Part shown: piece after piece, positions 11,221 through 24,569 of the stretch | How the letters are laid out: each line of letters begins with the position of its first letter | Numbering within the stretch: position 1 is the first letter of the stretch | Source: Mesocentrotus franciscanus | Lineage: Eukaryota > Echinodermata > Echinoidea > Camarodonta > Strongylocentrotidae | Direction: 5' to 3' | Assembly (NCBI GenBank): GCA_037976565.1 | Contig: CP137675.1 | Span: 13,596,534 to 13,660,533 of the forward strand | DNA: 64,000 nt | Translations under genes and position numbers: made by a program | Notes under the pieces: model-generated | Database searches by the model: none | What the model was told of the DNA's origin: nothing | What the model saw: the letters and a program-made list of their open reading frames with translations, nothing else

Positions 11221-14200
11221 AAGACACTGAATTGCTCTCCAGACGCTGGTTTATAGCCACTTTAGCTTTGATACATTCGAAGGGCTCTAGATTTAGCCCC
11301 AGCAAGATATTGGTATCACAACGATGCCACAAAATAACAGCCGGTCCGTTTAACAGTCCGTTATCAGTTCATACCGTGCTACAATGATGAACCTGGCTTT
11401 AATCTTCGTGTTCATGCATGATGACAGTTATCTTCAGTAAACTAACGGCAATTTATCTTGTGATAACTACCGTTTCTACAAGCAAGGGGAGTACCACGAG
11501 ATACCAATGCACGTGCATGGAGAGTAACGCTCTATCGGATGCTGCAGAGAGTCAAGTAATGAACTGTGTCAGAGGAATTAGGCCTTGAAATATTTAGAAC
11601 AAATACAAAATTGGACAAAAGAGGATATTAAGGGAAGAGATGATCATAGAAGATAAACAAACACATTCATCAAGAAGATTTACGGTTGCAGGATAACGGT
11701 ATTGCAAGAAGAATATAGAAGATACAGGAAAGTATTTGAGAAGAAGACGTAAACAATTGATTTGAGAATGGGAGAGATCTATACAGATATGAAGAAAGGG
11801 AATGGGATAGAGGAAACAGAGAATGGTACAGCCTATCTGGAGAGAAATCATTTTTAAAAAAGGGAGAGAGAAGGAAAGAGAGAAATGAAGACACAGATAT
11901 GAAAAGAAGAAAATAAAAAGCGAACGGGAGAATGAAAGAATTATTCTTGCACACGTTGGTACTCGATCAATCATGGAAGAAACAACACTACATGGAAAAG
12001 GACGGGATAATCTGAAAAAAAGGTCCGGAATACTAACTAACATATTAATATATATTTTCTAGGTCACATCTGTTCAAAATAACTGCCGGAGATAATAAAT
12101 GAGTTGGTTCAGAAGAACTGACCGGAAGGATTACCTAGGGAAAGTGTGTTAACATCTAAGGTAGACGTCAGTTTGGAAGATGACCTACGGTTGTCCTTTT
12201 TCGTGTGTCTTTTTCTCTGGATTCTTAGTCATTCTCATGGGTTTGGGGGAAAGGATTGTATATTCTGTTTGAATACCAAAAATATTATATACCGTAAATA
12301 TCACGTGACAAATTATTTTCAGTTTTGATGTCCAATATAGTAAAGGTTAAACGTTTGTGATTTAAACATAATATATTGCCAATTTTTGATGTGTCAAGCA
12401 AAATTTTTCGTATGGAAATTGAAATCATGATTCATCCCAGTACCTGATTACCTGAAAACGTAATCAACATGATGAAAAATAAAATTACAAAGTACATTAC
12501 TGTACAACTCATAAACTTCAAGTGCACTATATTTACCACTTTCGAATATTGCTGCAATTTAATGAAATTGTGGAATTGCCTAAAATCGCATGCATTGATA
12601 TATATATGGAGCCGAAAAAGATTATGGTGGGCTTCTCCGCGAGATTCTATTTTTTTCTTCTTTTGTGCAGTCGCATTTGATTGTTTGTCTCAATTGCATG
12701 GATGTTTCTGGGAAACGGAGATTACAGGAGCAAAGCCCGTTATACCCTCATAATGTCAGGAGTTCAACTATGTCCAATCTGGTCCAGAAAGATTAATAGC
12801 GGGTTCTCCATGACCGAGACACGGCTGACACTGCAATGAAGGACTGGCATTCATTGATAGCCACCGCGGAGGTGGGGAAGGGGCGCAGGGTCCGAGTCGC
12901 CGATAGGCCACGCTGGCGCTTCCATAGTGTGCCATTTTCAGCAACATATTTTATTACATGTGGGACCGGGACAGATTCATGGTAAGGATGGAGAAAAAAA
13001 TAGAATAATATTTCCAGCCTAAATCATCAATGCCTCAGTTAACTAAAGGAAATCGTAGCTATTCAGCATAAGAGAATAATAATTTGTGTCTTTATATTAA
13101 GACAAACCAAACTGTTAAGGATTCAATTAAAATATAGAGTGACTGAGTTGGGGATGAACAGATTGACCTTGTTGGGTCTTACTCTCATATTGACAACCGA
13201 CAGGAGTGTATTTTAGAAGTATAACCGAACATATTTTACATGATTCTGGCTTAAAAAGAAAAAGAAAATAAGGAAATCTCCCCACGGATTTGAAGGTGGC
13301 TATACTTATGGTGATGGGAGGGGAAGACGACACCATTTTCTACCGAAACATAACAATACGAAGTATCACAGATGGGAGAGACATTCTTTAATGATGAAAG
13401 GTTCCAGGAAGTGGGCTATTAAATTCAGAATGCCCAAAGATATTAATATCGTATAGACGATAGGTTCTAAATGGGCTCATGCATTTAGATGCCACACAAC
13501 GTTGACATCAGAGACAAATCGGGGAGGGATGTCTAAGTAGAAGGGTAACCCCTATGGTCACCACCATTTTAATCTTGTTCACGGAGAACTGCTCTCCACG
13601 ACAAGTACGTCCAACAAATCAAAATAATGAACTGGAATCCGAGTGGGGTTTGCTGCTTTGATTTATCCATTCCAATTGCGAGTAATGCAAGCGGGCATGA
13701 GGCATGCTCGTCGTAAATTGTGCATGACAATTTCACTTAATGGCTGCCATAGACTGAGTGCGGACTGAAAGTGGTCTACACGGGTGGGCAGTGCGCCAGA
13801 GCAACGATCTACAGGACTTCGCATACGTACACTCATCATAAGCGAAGTGGCGTTTCTCAAAGCCAAGGGGATGGCAAGGCAAAAGATCTTGATGGCTTTT
13901 AAAGAGAACAGAAAGTCCTCTCAAGGTTACATAAAGGTGGAAAAAAGAGTGGAAATAGGAGGACCCATCATTTAGAAAATCATTGGCACTAGCCTTTACC
14001 AAGAAAGAGAGGGCAGGGGTAGCCTCTCAGGTCCTTTTGCTCATCGTATGTAATCCAGATTGTGATATAATGTATATGGCGTAGTGTGAGATTACCCTTT
14101 GGTCTCATATGAAACAATCCTTGGCTATGTGGGTATGTATACCATACATAAAATCACGTGAATGTCAATGTGAATGGGGCGACTAGCATAACTGGTAGGC

Positions 14201-16281
14201 CCACACATTACGGTATCGCTAAATGCATGTCATTGTTCTTTGTCCTTTTTAAGTTTATCAAATTTTTCATATTAAAGTTATCAAAATTTAATTTTGATTT
14301 GAACCCCATTTTCTTCAATTCCCTAAGTTTTTGTGGGGATTCATGGCGATGTTGTATACACCACACTGTTACGAAATAAATGCGTTTGTTAAACGTGTTT
14401 ATTTCTTCTCTAACTCCTTTATGAATTTGTCCAGGCTTTGACTACAAAGTTGGGTTTCGGAGAGCTCAGTTAACCTTTTGGTCTCTAATTACGATTTCAT
14501 TAGCCAATTCATCACAAACCCGTTTTAATGACGACTCAAGCTTTTTGAAGATGAAATGAAATAAAGCGCTTTTGAGTACGAACCGAAGAATTCTACTATA
14601 GCATTCCCTGCCCTGCGTTTTTTACCAAGTGTTTCATATCGCTACGGTGAGGTAGAGCAATAGTGACACTCTAAATGAAATAGATGATGAAAGCGAAATT
14701 GAAAATGTTTCGAATTCAGGGGATAGTTTGTGTGAGTGGGAGCAATGACTGCAGATCTTGTGATGCCCATGCAATACTCCCATCTTCTCAATCCATATCG
14801 CTTTATTCAAATCAATAATTTGGCGTTAGATCATAATGGTAGGTGCAGAGTCGAATGCTTAAAGTCCAAAATAAAACATTTCTTTACTTTCAATCGTTTG
14901 TTGCACGACGTCACACGTATTTGGGGGTTTCAAAATGCACATGCAGTTGGAATGTAAGAACCGGGAGGTGTGTGGGTTAAAGGGCATTATATTGAGTGTA
15001 ATATTTGGTTCAAAAGGACAAAGGTTTTATCGGCATAAATCAAATGATGGCAACTTCTTGAAAACCATGCAATCATCGTTGCATGAATTACAAATGTCAG
15101 AATGTGAATTAAAATATGTTTACAAACATCTGAAGCGATTTCGTATTGTATTTTTATTTTGGGGTTGGTGTAATTTTCTTACTAATGAAGAATAAGAAAC
15201 ACTGAATGTAATTCATTTATGTCATTAATGTAAAAGTTGCTTTATCATTGTGACTAGTGGTTCACTTTGCCACATAATTTCCTATAGGGCATTCCTGTTG
15301 CTACTACATCATATATGTTTGTGACACACTTACATTTGTAAGTATTCATCGGATATTCTTCATGACTAGGTTTTACGACAGACAAACTTGTATATCTCAC
15401 AGCAAGTCACTCGGTGATGTCTATTTTCGTCTGGTCGTGAAACCGCATATATTTACCACTAACATTCCTCTATATTCAGACAAACGGCATGGCACTTGAT
15501 CAACGTGAGCAATAAAATGTAAGACACTATACCCCAATCGAAACGACTGTCTACAAAGACTACACCTATTCCATTTTTGGGTATCGGTAACAGATATTGA
15601 CTTTGGCACGCCGCAATTACGGGCAGTGAGCGGCGAAGAAGACCGATAATTACCCGAGTGGTGTCTCGGTGCTGAACGCCAATCGCTCCAGGAATAAGTG
15701 GAAAGTATGGTATTCAAAAAAGAAAGAAATGAAAAGGAAAAGAAACACTATCGGTTGGGGAGGTCAAATATACCCACAGGCTCGCCAAACAGAACCAAGT
15801 TTTAATGTGATGGGCTGTAACTATCATTATGATGATGGGGTATCTCTGAATCGAGGACTCCAAAATATACAATCAAATTAACTGCCATAGTTGGAAAATG
15901 GGCGAGTTGGATAATACCAATGTTGCGCTGGCTAGCACAGCATGTCTACTCTGTGCTATCACAGAACATCGTGATTGTGATACATAATATTTTGTGACTG
16001 CACGTTGTTTATACAACCGACCATTCAATTTCAACTAGTCTGTTTTCTTTGACAGTGATCGTTGCAAGCATATGAATACACAAACCAAAACAAAACCTGA
16101 ATCAACCAACTCAACAGCAGAGTCTGATTTAAGCTGTTCATACTGGTAATAACTTGTTTCTCTAAGTCTAAATTAACTATTTTGTTTGAAAAGAAGCATT
16201 CAAATGACATCATCAAATCATTTGATAATGTAGTTTTATATATTAGATTGATAACTAATAATATTTAAATTTCTTTCTTAC
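11221..16281. other. non-coding stretch with a purine-rich block
   Basis: 11630-11960 is purine-rich on the plus strand and generates long spurious minus-strand frames. 12770-12930 is locally GC-rich. 15933-15958 is a small hairpin (TAGCACAG ... CTGTGCTA, 10-base loop). A 98-codon minus-strand frame at 15421-15717 contains CSLC followed by HFIAH, faintly like a C2H2 zinc finger but one residue short in spacing. No gene was assigned. Confidence 0.45.
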
Positions 16282-16350
16282 CTGTGAAGCATGATCTCCA
16301 AACACTCTTACTCCTTCCAGCTAAAGAATGCCAGACTCCCAACCCTCTCC
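16282..16350 (-). CDS. candidate internal exon, 69 nt, unknown gene
   Basis: On the minus strand a pyrimidine tract ending TCTTTTTTGTTGACAG is followed by 69 bases and then CAG|GTAAGAAAG, a near-consensus donor. One frame is open across the whole segment (22 whole codons, phase 1 at both ends), containing GLGVWHSLAGRSKSVWRSCF. The other two frames hit stops. A second AG 30 bases downstream (CATTCTTTAG) would instead give a 39-nt exon open in another frame (LEGVRVFGDHASQ). Family not recognised. Splice signals are the only evidence, and chance occurrence is possible. Confidence 0.35.
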
Positions 16351-16619
16351 CTGTCAACAAAAAAGAGAGGATAAATTAATGACATGTAACGATGGCATCA
16401 AAAGGACAATTTGCTCATGATTATGCAACTTATTAATTCATCTACTTACTCCATTGCAAATTTTGGTACAGGCATGCAAATTGTTGTATTGTGAAAATAA
16501 AAATAATTTAGAAGTTATTGTGTCTGGTCGTTTGTGTTGGAAACTATGGAAAACGTTTAAAGCTTTGGAACCATCAAAATTTGATCAAATTGATAAAATT
16601 TGCTGTAATAAATAATGAA

Positions 16620-16765
16620 AAACACTGGACGCAGATAAGTTTACATGGGACTAAACAAACATGTCGCATCAGAATGTAGCCCGAAGTTCTTTTCGAATCA
16701 TACTTGAAATATGAGAGCATAGTCTAAAGAGCAATCATTTTCATGAGACATCAATTGATACTGTT
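16620..16765 (+). repeat. unnamed dispersed repeat, fragment (TTAAAGATAAAG family)
   Basis: A 5'-truncated copy that retains CATGGGACTAAACAAACATG, GTCGCATCA, AATATGAGAGCAT and AAGAGCAATCAT in the same order as the copies at 6343 and 59640. The shared sequence fades out near 16765. Confidence 0.65.
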
Positions 16766-17660
16766 ATAATACAAAAGATGAAATCTAGGTCATATTCCAG
16801 CTTATGATCCCAGTGAGCCTAGGTCATGGAAAGGAAGAGATGGATCATTACTCCAAAGAGTCATTTCAGAAAGTTTGATCGAGCGATATGAGGTTTTGAT
16901 GTAGCGAGACGACTATCACCTGCCGTTGTACTTTCTCGAGGATCAGAAGCAAGGGAAAGGGTAAAAAACGTAATTGCGCATAGGCTTACTTAGTTGTTCT
17001 GGATGACCGAAAGTTTTTTTCGAGTTTTATTCTACATAGCAACAACCGATACCTAGGTGGATTCCATCCGTAATCATCACTAATGATAAGTACATGAATT
17101 ACATCGTCGCTATCCTTATATGTGAACAAATTGGGTCTATTGTACGATTTACATGTGCATGAGGGTGTGTGGGTGTGTGTTTGGGGGTGTGTTTTGGTGT
17201 GTGGACGTTAATATTAATAAGGGCCTTGATAAAATTATAACAATTAGACAAAGAACATATCGATATTTAATGCTAATAAGCAATCTTTTAAACTCTGTCA
17301 GCAGGGAATACCCAAGGGCAAAGAAAAAAATTAGTGCAAATAGATTATGGCCACCAGAAATAATTACAAGTGTAAATGGACATGATTCATTGACATCAGA
17401 ATAATAATGTGCAAGAAAGAAAATAGGAAACAGACACTCTTACTATGGAGCAAGTCAATTCAATTAATGTATTCTTCATTGTGGTACGAAAAATCCGATT
17501 TGCTGTGGAATGAATAATACGCAGAATGTAATTTGATGCCGTGGAATATGAAATGAAAACATTCAAATCGACCAGTGTCTGGCTGAAATTGGCAACGTGC
17601 AGTATGGCCTGATTTTTGAGCCAGGGGTTGACCTTTTGATAAGTACCAGCATATGTAATG

Positions 17661-17885
17661 GGACAAGGAGAGAGAGAGAGAGAGAGGCAGAAAGAGAGAG
17701 AGAGAGAAAGACAGACACAGAGAGAGATACAGAGAGAGAGAGCATGAGAGACAGAGAAAGAAAGAGAAAGAAAGAGAGGGAGAGAGAGAAATAAGTACAG
17801 AGTCAGGGAGAGAAAAAGAGAGAGATACAAAGACAGATAGACATAGAGAAACAAAGAGATGGAATAGAAAGAGAGAGAGAGGGGG
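17661..17885. repeat. polypurine (GA-rich) tract
   Basis: About 225 bp of GA/GAAA/GACA-rich sequence on the plus strand. It explains the long Ser/Leu/Phe-rich minus-strand frames here and the Glu/Arg-rich plus-strand frame. None is considered real. Confidence 0.95.
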
Positions 17886-20329
17886 TAAAAAAAAAAAAGA
17901 GGTATAGGAAATGTATAGAAGGGACAGGGCGACATATAACAAGGGAGAGAGAAAGGGAGAGAAAATAAAGACGTACAAGATGAAAATTATAAATAACCGC
18001 CAGCAAACATATAACGAAAAAGCAATTGAGAATTAAAAAAAACACCTGATGGAAAGACAGTGAAAGGGTTCCACAATGAAGAGAATAAACAACGAAAACT
18101 ATCAAAAAGAAATAATGGGTACTGTGATGAGACGAAATGACTGAATATGAACAGAAAGATGTCATGTATGTTCGAATGCCAGGATGCAGAAAGAGAAAGA
18201 GAGAAACAAAGAGGGATGGGGGATATAAGAGGTTGACCTTCAAATTGAAGAACGATGCTACTTCGCCAGTACACTGTAAGTATCTCCATAATGATAGTCG
18301 CTGTGCCGTGACATTTCGCTTTCAGCCGCGGACGTGAAATGGTATCGCGAAAGGCCAATAACAATGCTGATCACATGGGTGTGCGTCAAGACTCGAAATG
18401 GACGAAATCATTCTTCTTGTAACAGTTTTGCTATTTTGACAAGCTCTCACTTCTCATCTCAACATCAGTCGAACCATCTGAAATCTTGTTTGCTCAGGCT
18501 TGTCGGCAAAATTAGCCGTCCGCGAAATCTAGTGGCTGTATTTGCAGTCACCTACCCGCGGGTTGCAGAAACCCAAAGTTCAGTTTCTTCAAACATTCCA
18601 GGGGCCAAAATAAATCGTTAAAGGGATTTCTGTTGTTGCATAATCATTATACTATCAAGAATTTAGTATATTCAATCTCTTATTTTATTTAGAAACAAAA
18701 TAGATAGCATACAGATCTTGGGTCGCTACAAGAGGTTATAACTAATATTCACACCTTTCGCCTAAACCTGGTTTGAAAGAAAATCGATTTCACCATTTTT
18801 GCTAGCGAATCTAGCCCGGACTTTAAGACATTTTTCGCTCTCGGGGTGAAATACCTTCCTGTCGATTTGGGTAGTAATCTGAAACGGATGATTTTCTTTC
18901 TTCTCTTCCTCTCGTTCTAGTCTATCCCACATGAAAGCCCTTTTTCCTGTAATGCATGTCTTCGCGAGCGCGGCGCTGAGATTAAACATACAGTGAGTTC
19001 TTGTAGGGAGTCTTGGGGTTTCGAGAAACATGACCTTTCGCGCCCCAAAAAAGGTGGAAAAACCATGTCAATATGTATAACTCGTTGTACGGATGCAGTG
19101 TAAATATAAAGGCATGATATTGGGGCGTCACTCGATGCGTTGGTTTTCTATAGAAGGGACTTTCCGCAGGGAGGCGGAGGGATTTTGTGTCATGTCAACT
19201 TGGACGTATGCTAGATTTCCTGAATGGTCTGAGGAACTATAGTGAAGAGAGAAATATGCTAGAGAGAGAGAGAGAGAGAAAGAGAGATGGGAGTGGAGCT
19301 TAAGAGCATCAGCTTAAAACTAAACATGGCCAATGCGAACAATTAAAGATGTTTAAACAGTGAAATGATAAATGGTCTAAATATGTTTTTATAAACATTC
19401 TTCCGTGTTTATCCATTCTAACGTATAATCTGAATATTTTTCCATCACCTCACATGACGTTATACACCATGTACATAATAGGCCTATGCATATTTTTATT
19501 TGAAATCTGTTTACAACCATGCGAATGATATGATGAGATAGGAATAAAGGAGAAGAGAGATAAGTGAGATGGACTTTGCATACAAAAAAATGAAGAGTAT
19601 GACATTTAAGAGTGGGACACAGCGAGAGGGAAATGCAATGTTGAAATACGAAATAAAAGATGTCGAAAATGGTTAATCTCGTTAGGCCTCTTGATGCATG
19701 ACCAAAATGGAAACCTCAAAAGTGATTCACCAATAGTCGACATGTATACCCAACGCGGCAATTTAATGTTCAAAAATGGCGCGAGGACGACAGACGTTCC
19801 TACGTCATTCGTCAACCCAATATTCCTTAACGACCTTAGACTTGGTCAATCACCCCTCTCTCTCTCTCTCTCCTTCCAGATTCTCTTCAAGGAAAGAATT
19901 CCTTACCATCGGGTCGCTGACCTTACCAGACAATTTTCGTAATTGCTACAAACAAACTTCATCAGAAGTATATATGCATATGAAGAAATGAATATAGCAT
20001 TGGAATTCTGTCCAGGACTTGGGAGCTCGTCACCTCCGTTAACTGCGTGCTGGTGGATACCATTCAAACGGGATGGATCTTATTAACCGAGGGGTCATAA
20101 ATGAAAGTTATTCAAGAAACATCACTTAGAAAGTGTTAGAAAAGAGAAAAAAGGGATAATGAAGAAACGGGCTTTGATGATAAAGAAATGGGACGGGGTG
20201 AATTTAATGGGGCGTGGTAAAGAAAAAAATTGCAATAGTACCTTCATAGAATAAAGAGAGAATTAATGAAAAAGAGAGAGGTAGAATAAAGGAAGAGTAA
20301 ATATAAAGAAAGGGGGAAGACATGGCGCG
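17886..20329. other. non-coding stretch without recognised gene
   Basis: Includes a poly-A/GA patch near 17880-17905, a short (GA)n at 19262-19287 and a (CT)n at 19854-19873. Open frames are short and featureless. The motif AAAATGGCG occurs at 19775-19783. Confidence 0.5.
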
Positions 20330-20362
<33 letters not shown>

Positions 20363-20620
20363 ATACTTAATTTATGTTAATAATATAAATAACATAATAT
20401 ACTGTTTGTAGAAAGAATTGATATAGAGGGTGAAGAGAGAAAGACAGAAAGAAAGAAAGGTGAAAGATAGGTGATGATAGGCGTCGGGGAGTGAAATGGG
20501 GAGAAAGAGAATAAGAAATGGAGAGAGAGAGAGGGTAGACGGATGTGAGATAGAGAGAGAAATAGAAGGTGGAGGAAGAGGGGGATAGAGGAAAGAAGAG
20601 GGGAGAAAGGAGAGGCAGAG
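20330..20620. repeat. (CT)n tract next to an AT run, then GA-rich tract
   Basis: 20330-20356 is (CT)n passing into TATATATA. From about 20406 to 20620 the plus strand becomes purine-rich. Pyrimidine and purine blocks on the same strand within 100 bp could pair with each other. All frames here are low-complexity. Confidence 0.9.
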
Positions 20621-20987
20621 GCGTGTACATCGAGGGATGCAAAGCGAGATGAAGTGCGATGAATACAAAGGAGTGATACCCGACACCTCGTCAAAACACG
20701 AAGCTGGCGTAAGTCGCGACCTACATTTTAAAAATTCATAACAAAGCTACTTCACTACATTTGTTTGTCCTACGTGTTATGGTGAATTGCTTAAAGCAAC
20801 AAAGTCTGCAGTATTTTCAGAGGCATGTTCTCCGAATCCCCCAGCCCCTAAATGTTAGTTCGTAGCAGTCGATAAGTATACATTTGATAATGGTGTGACA
20901 ACAAATATTGGTATATCGTTTATTCAAAATCAACTCCTTATTCAATCAGCTTAAATGTTTAAATGAGCCACATCATAAAATATTATA

Positions 20988-21170
20988 TACGTTCAAACCT
21001 GTCTATTGATCCCAGCGAAAGGAATCAAGAAAGTGGCCACTGTAAAGAGGTGGCCTCTCTAGACAGGTAACATAGAACACACATTTCTTTTTCGAGGGAA
21101 ACAAAATACATGGTCAATATAGACGAGTGGCCTTTTTAGTGAGGTTGCTACTAATACAGGTGTGACTGTA
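20988..21170. mobile_element. short foldback (MITE-like) element, CAAACCTGT termini
   Basis: The left end TACGTTCAAACCTGTCTA and the complement of the right end, TACAGTCACACCTGTATT, are imperfect inverted repeats of about 18 bp. The interior has repeats of a GTGGCC block (near 21033, 21050 and 21127) and ACAGGT near 21063. I recall elements with a CAAACCTGT end in marine invertebrate genomes, but the family name and target-site duplication cannot be fixed from this single copy. No coding capacity. Confidence 0.65.
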
Positions 21171-22742
21171 TTCTAAATATACATGTAAATGTACAAATAA
21201 AGCGGATTTAACTAACACAAGTTTGTTATCAATTACAGCATATGCCATGGTCAGGTCGTACAAGCATTCTTGGCAAAAGACAGAAAATTAGAATTATTCT
21301 TACGCCATTTTGATTCTATGATCAGTGCCGTGTAAAGCCATGTATTCCATCCAGCATTTCGCTCATTATCATGAAGTATCAGATCCTCTCGAACTTTTTC
21401 TGTCCAGTCGATTCTTGCTGCATAAGCATTCACTTCCATCCATTCGTTTAGAATTCCAATCACCATAGCAACGTTTATAACGCATATAAAAAATACACGT
21501 GTATCAACACGATCAAGGATTCAATTTGAATGACAAATATGAATTATTTTGGCTACCATTGCACTCCTATTCCATTAGCAATTAGTACTATCCATCTATT
21601 ATTACGCTTTGGAAACCGGAAGGGTCTCTCCAATTATACATTCATCCGTGTTGTTATTTGATCATCTGAATAATTCAAACAATGTTTTCTATTAACGAAG
21701 TGTTTGTGCATGCTATCTTATGTGATTCTGCAAGCAGTTATATATTGAATCGAGAACGAAATTATTATTCTACGATGGTTATTACCTTATTTTGGTATAT
21801 GTAAATGTAAACATAAGCTACTAGATTACATCAATAAGTATCACAGACATACATGCGATCGTTGTTAAACTATAGCGAAACGCAATACATGACTTGCAAT
21901 TTCAATGTTTTTTTTAAGAATAAACTGGAGATATTTTGCTTGATGTACAAATGAAAACGCAAATCACCTAATGCTCTATTTGAATACCCTAGAGCCTGAA
22001 AAACTAGGAATTGCCCTGTCAAAATCTAATGATGTAGATTCGCGATTCATATTCTTCGTGTAACAAACAGTAATTGTCTCATTAACACATAGTTTCTAAG
22101 GTTTGTTTATAATAGGCATCAAATTATTACACGTTTACTGATCGCTTGTCGATGGATGAAGAACATTTCTGTCGAAATGATGACCATAATTATGACGGAG
22201 AAAGAGGGGGATGTGAACTCACTTAGGATATAGCTGCAATGTCATGTTCTATACACTCATTTTACTAGATTGATACACTCGAGCACCTCCATAAAGCTGC
22301 GTTGGTCAATGAAGTCGAATTCAGTGGCGGCAGAGCAAACCTGCCTGCATTAGACCGACCTCATTACACCTGTATCTACACACTCTGCACCCCTCGGGCA
22401 CTCCTGGTGGCGGAACCCTACACATAATGAAGTTTTGCGAGGCAACCGCCTGTTTCCGCTGAACCCCGAGCCAAAAGGAGGTTCAACCGAGCACAGCTGG
22501 CGATGGAGAACAGAAGCAGCACATCGCTCCCATACTCGCGATCGAATAGTTAAAGGTAGTCTTTATCTAATATTCAAAGGGATTCTCGATTTTAGTAATG
22601 AAAGGTACAGTTCTTACATGATCCGATAGAAGCTAGGTTTAGCGCCTGCAGAAGGTCGCGTAGGGTTCACTGAACACTGATGTACATGTACATTTTAACG
22701 TGCTTAGACTAAGTCTAGTATCACATCAGTCCGTACACCGTA
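21171..22742. other. non-coding stretch without recognised gene
   Basis: A 71-codon minus-strand frame at 21251-21466 has a balanced amino-acid composition but no recognisable domain and no clear splice sites. CAAAATGGCG (minus strand) lies at 21303-21312. Nothing else stands out. Confidence 0.5.
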
Positions 22743-22919
22743 TAATATTAGGGACTTTTAGATTTACACGACGAGAACGTGGACTGCCACGTGTGCCATT
22801 CTTTCAAGGCACTGGCCCGTGCCCGGCAGTGCCTTAAAAGGACATCACATTACCTTAAAAGGATGTGACCGTGGCAGTCCACGTTCTCGTCGTGTAAAAT
22901 CTAGAAGTCCCTAATGTTA
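22743..22919. mobile_element. near-perfect hairpin MITE, 177 bp
   Basis: The left arm (22748-22791) and right arm (22870-22914) are inverted repeats of 44 and 45 nt with one mismatch and one indel. Termini read TTAGGGACTT, extendable to TAA(T/C)ATTAGGG, and both outer ends finish in TA, so a TA target-site duplication (Tc1/mariner-like) is possible. The centre holds a second stem, AAGGCACTG (22806-22814) with CAGTGCCTT (22827-22835). The very low arm divergence suggests a recent insertion. No frame is present. Confidence 0.85.
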
Positions 22920-24057
22920 ACAAGATTACCATATCATATGGAAACGTTTGCTTGGATTTGTCTAATAAAAGAAGTTGACCACAAACTAACTCCCACACAG
23001 TGTTGAGTGCAGGGGTCACGGGCCACTGGCTTCATTGGGCAGGTAGTTCCATTATGTGAATAAGTAAATTCCAACAACAATATACAACCAATCAAAAAAA
23101 GTTTAATACCAGAAGAAAGCTAACGATTAGTATATTCATTAGCTGCTCATTCCAAAGCCGCCTGACCACAATGGAACGAGTGAGGGCTTGCGAGAGCGGC
23201 CAAAGTGCAACTGAAACTCGCTATTGTGCTCTTCTCCAACGCAAAAAGAGACGACATTGTGCTGGATTACTATGTCTTTTCCGGCAAAAGTACAGAGAAA
23301 TTGCCATATTTTGTTTTATATTATACTTTTTGAAAGGTTACCCAAGTGACTCCCGGGCACCCCAATGCTGGAAAGAAACGCACGTTTTAGAAAACTTTCA
23401 CTTTTTCATGCAATAATGCTTATTTGTTCTATGCACGCAAGTCAGATGGAGCGGATGATACGTTTCCATATGATGCGACTATAACTATGAAGTATAAAAC
23501 TTTGACAAAATTTGTGTTCATGCACCTTCTTGTAGGAAAACGTTTCTTGTGAATGTTCAAGATCACAAAATCATTGACTAAACAAACTGGAAAGAAACGA
23601 CAGCTGAGAAATTAGTAAAACGAGAGGGGGAGGAGCAATCAAGCTGATAACCCCCAAGTTTGCTTAAATTGGTCCATATGTACTCATAATTTATATGTAT
23701 ATATATATATATATGCGTTAGTACTTTTAAAATTTTAAGTTTATGATTTTCTGAAAGTTTGCGTAAGTTGGTTTATTTTTTGCAGTTCCACACAATAATT
23801 TCAATAAGCAAGAAAACCAGTTTAGAATAACTTTTGAACAACTTTCTTTTCGTAAGATAATTCCATGACAAGAACTCAAGAGCACCTTTAAATCCCAGGC
23901 ACTAGCTGGGATCGGATGCCTTCCCGTTATTGGGGAGAGGGAAATTAATGAGTCTGATTTGATGACGTCAGAATGGAGGAAAGGTGCGCGGCAACCAGGC
24001 ATGGACCCCTTGGAGAGGTGATGATGCGTGCCGGTGGGACCGGGTGGATTAGAGGTC
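22920..24057. other. non-coding stretch without recognised gene
   Basis: Holds an 81-codon plus-strand frame at 23171-23416 with no recognisable domain, and a short (AT)n at 23699-23714. No exon was supported. Confidence 0.5.
23963..23970. promoter_or_regulatory. TGACGTCA palindrome (CRE-like)
   Basis: A perfect full cAMP-response-element palindrome, one of five in the window. No promoter is otherwise visible beside it. Confidence 0.2.
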
Positions 24058-24405
24058 GACAAAATGAGAAGCTGTTAAGAGTGTTTTAATGATAATATGA
24101 CACATTACCAATACCGTAGAATATTGAAAGAAGAAGCAATACGTATGGGCTCAGTATAGGCCTACACCTAGGAGTACTCTTGTTCGACAAAAATTAATGA
24201 GAGAGTGTTAAGAGCGTTTCAAGGATAAACGACACATTACTAATACAGTAGAATAATGAATGATGAAACACCAGATTATGGACTGTAAACGGCGCACCGT
24301 TATTGATAAAGAATTTGACAAAATGAGAAAGTGTTAAGAGTGTTTCAATGTTAAATAACACTTTACCAATAGCGTAGAATACTGAAAGATAAATGATGTT
24401 TGCGT
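24058..24405. repeat. tandem triplication, about 130-bp unit
   Basis: Units start at 24058, 24186 and 24317, each with GACAAAA, a TGTTAAGAG(T/C)GTTT block, ACA(C/T)TTACCAATA or a close variant, and GTAGAATA(A/T/C)TGAA. The third unit is partial. Copies are clearly diverged. No conserved frame runs through the units. Confidence 0.85.
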
Positions 24406-24569
24406 CTAGCATCTTGGAGTTTTATCGTTCTAGCTCCACGATGATCTAGTAAAGGTAATATCATTTTAAACTCTCTCCTTGATTTCTTCTTTATTCTAAT
24501 CATGATAATGCGGAAGAAATTCATAACAGAAAATTGACATGCACAGGACCTTTTTGAAAATGCCCTCGT

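Noticed and set aside
15421..15717. Possible C2H2 zinc finger (CSLC ... HFIAH)
   Set aside because: Spacing is 11 rather than 12 residues between C and H, there is only one finger, and no linker or neighbouring exon was found.
17396..18364. Overlapping frames of up to 179 codons
   Set aside because: Low-complexity translations of a GA-rich tract in several frames at once.
21251..21466. 71-codon minus-strand frame with protein-like composition
   Set aside because: No homology recognised and no defensible splice sites or promoter.
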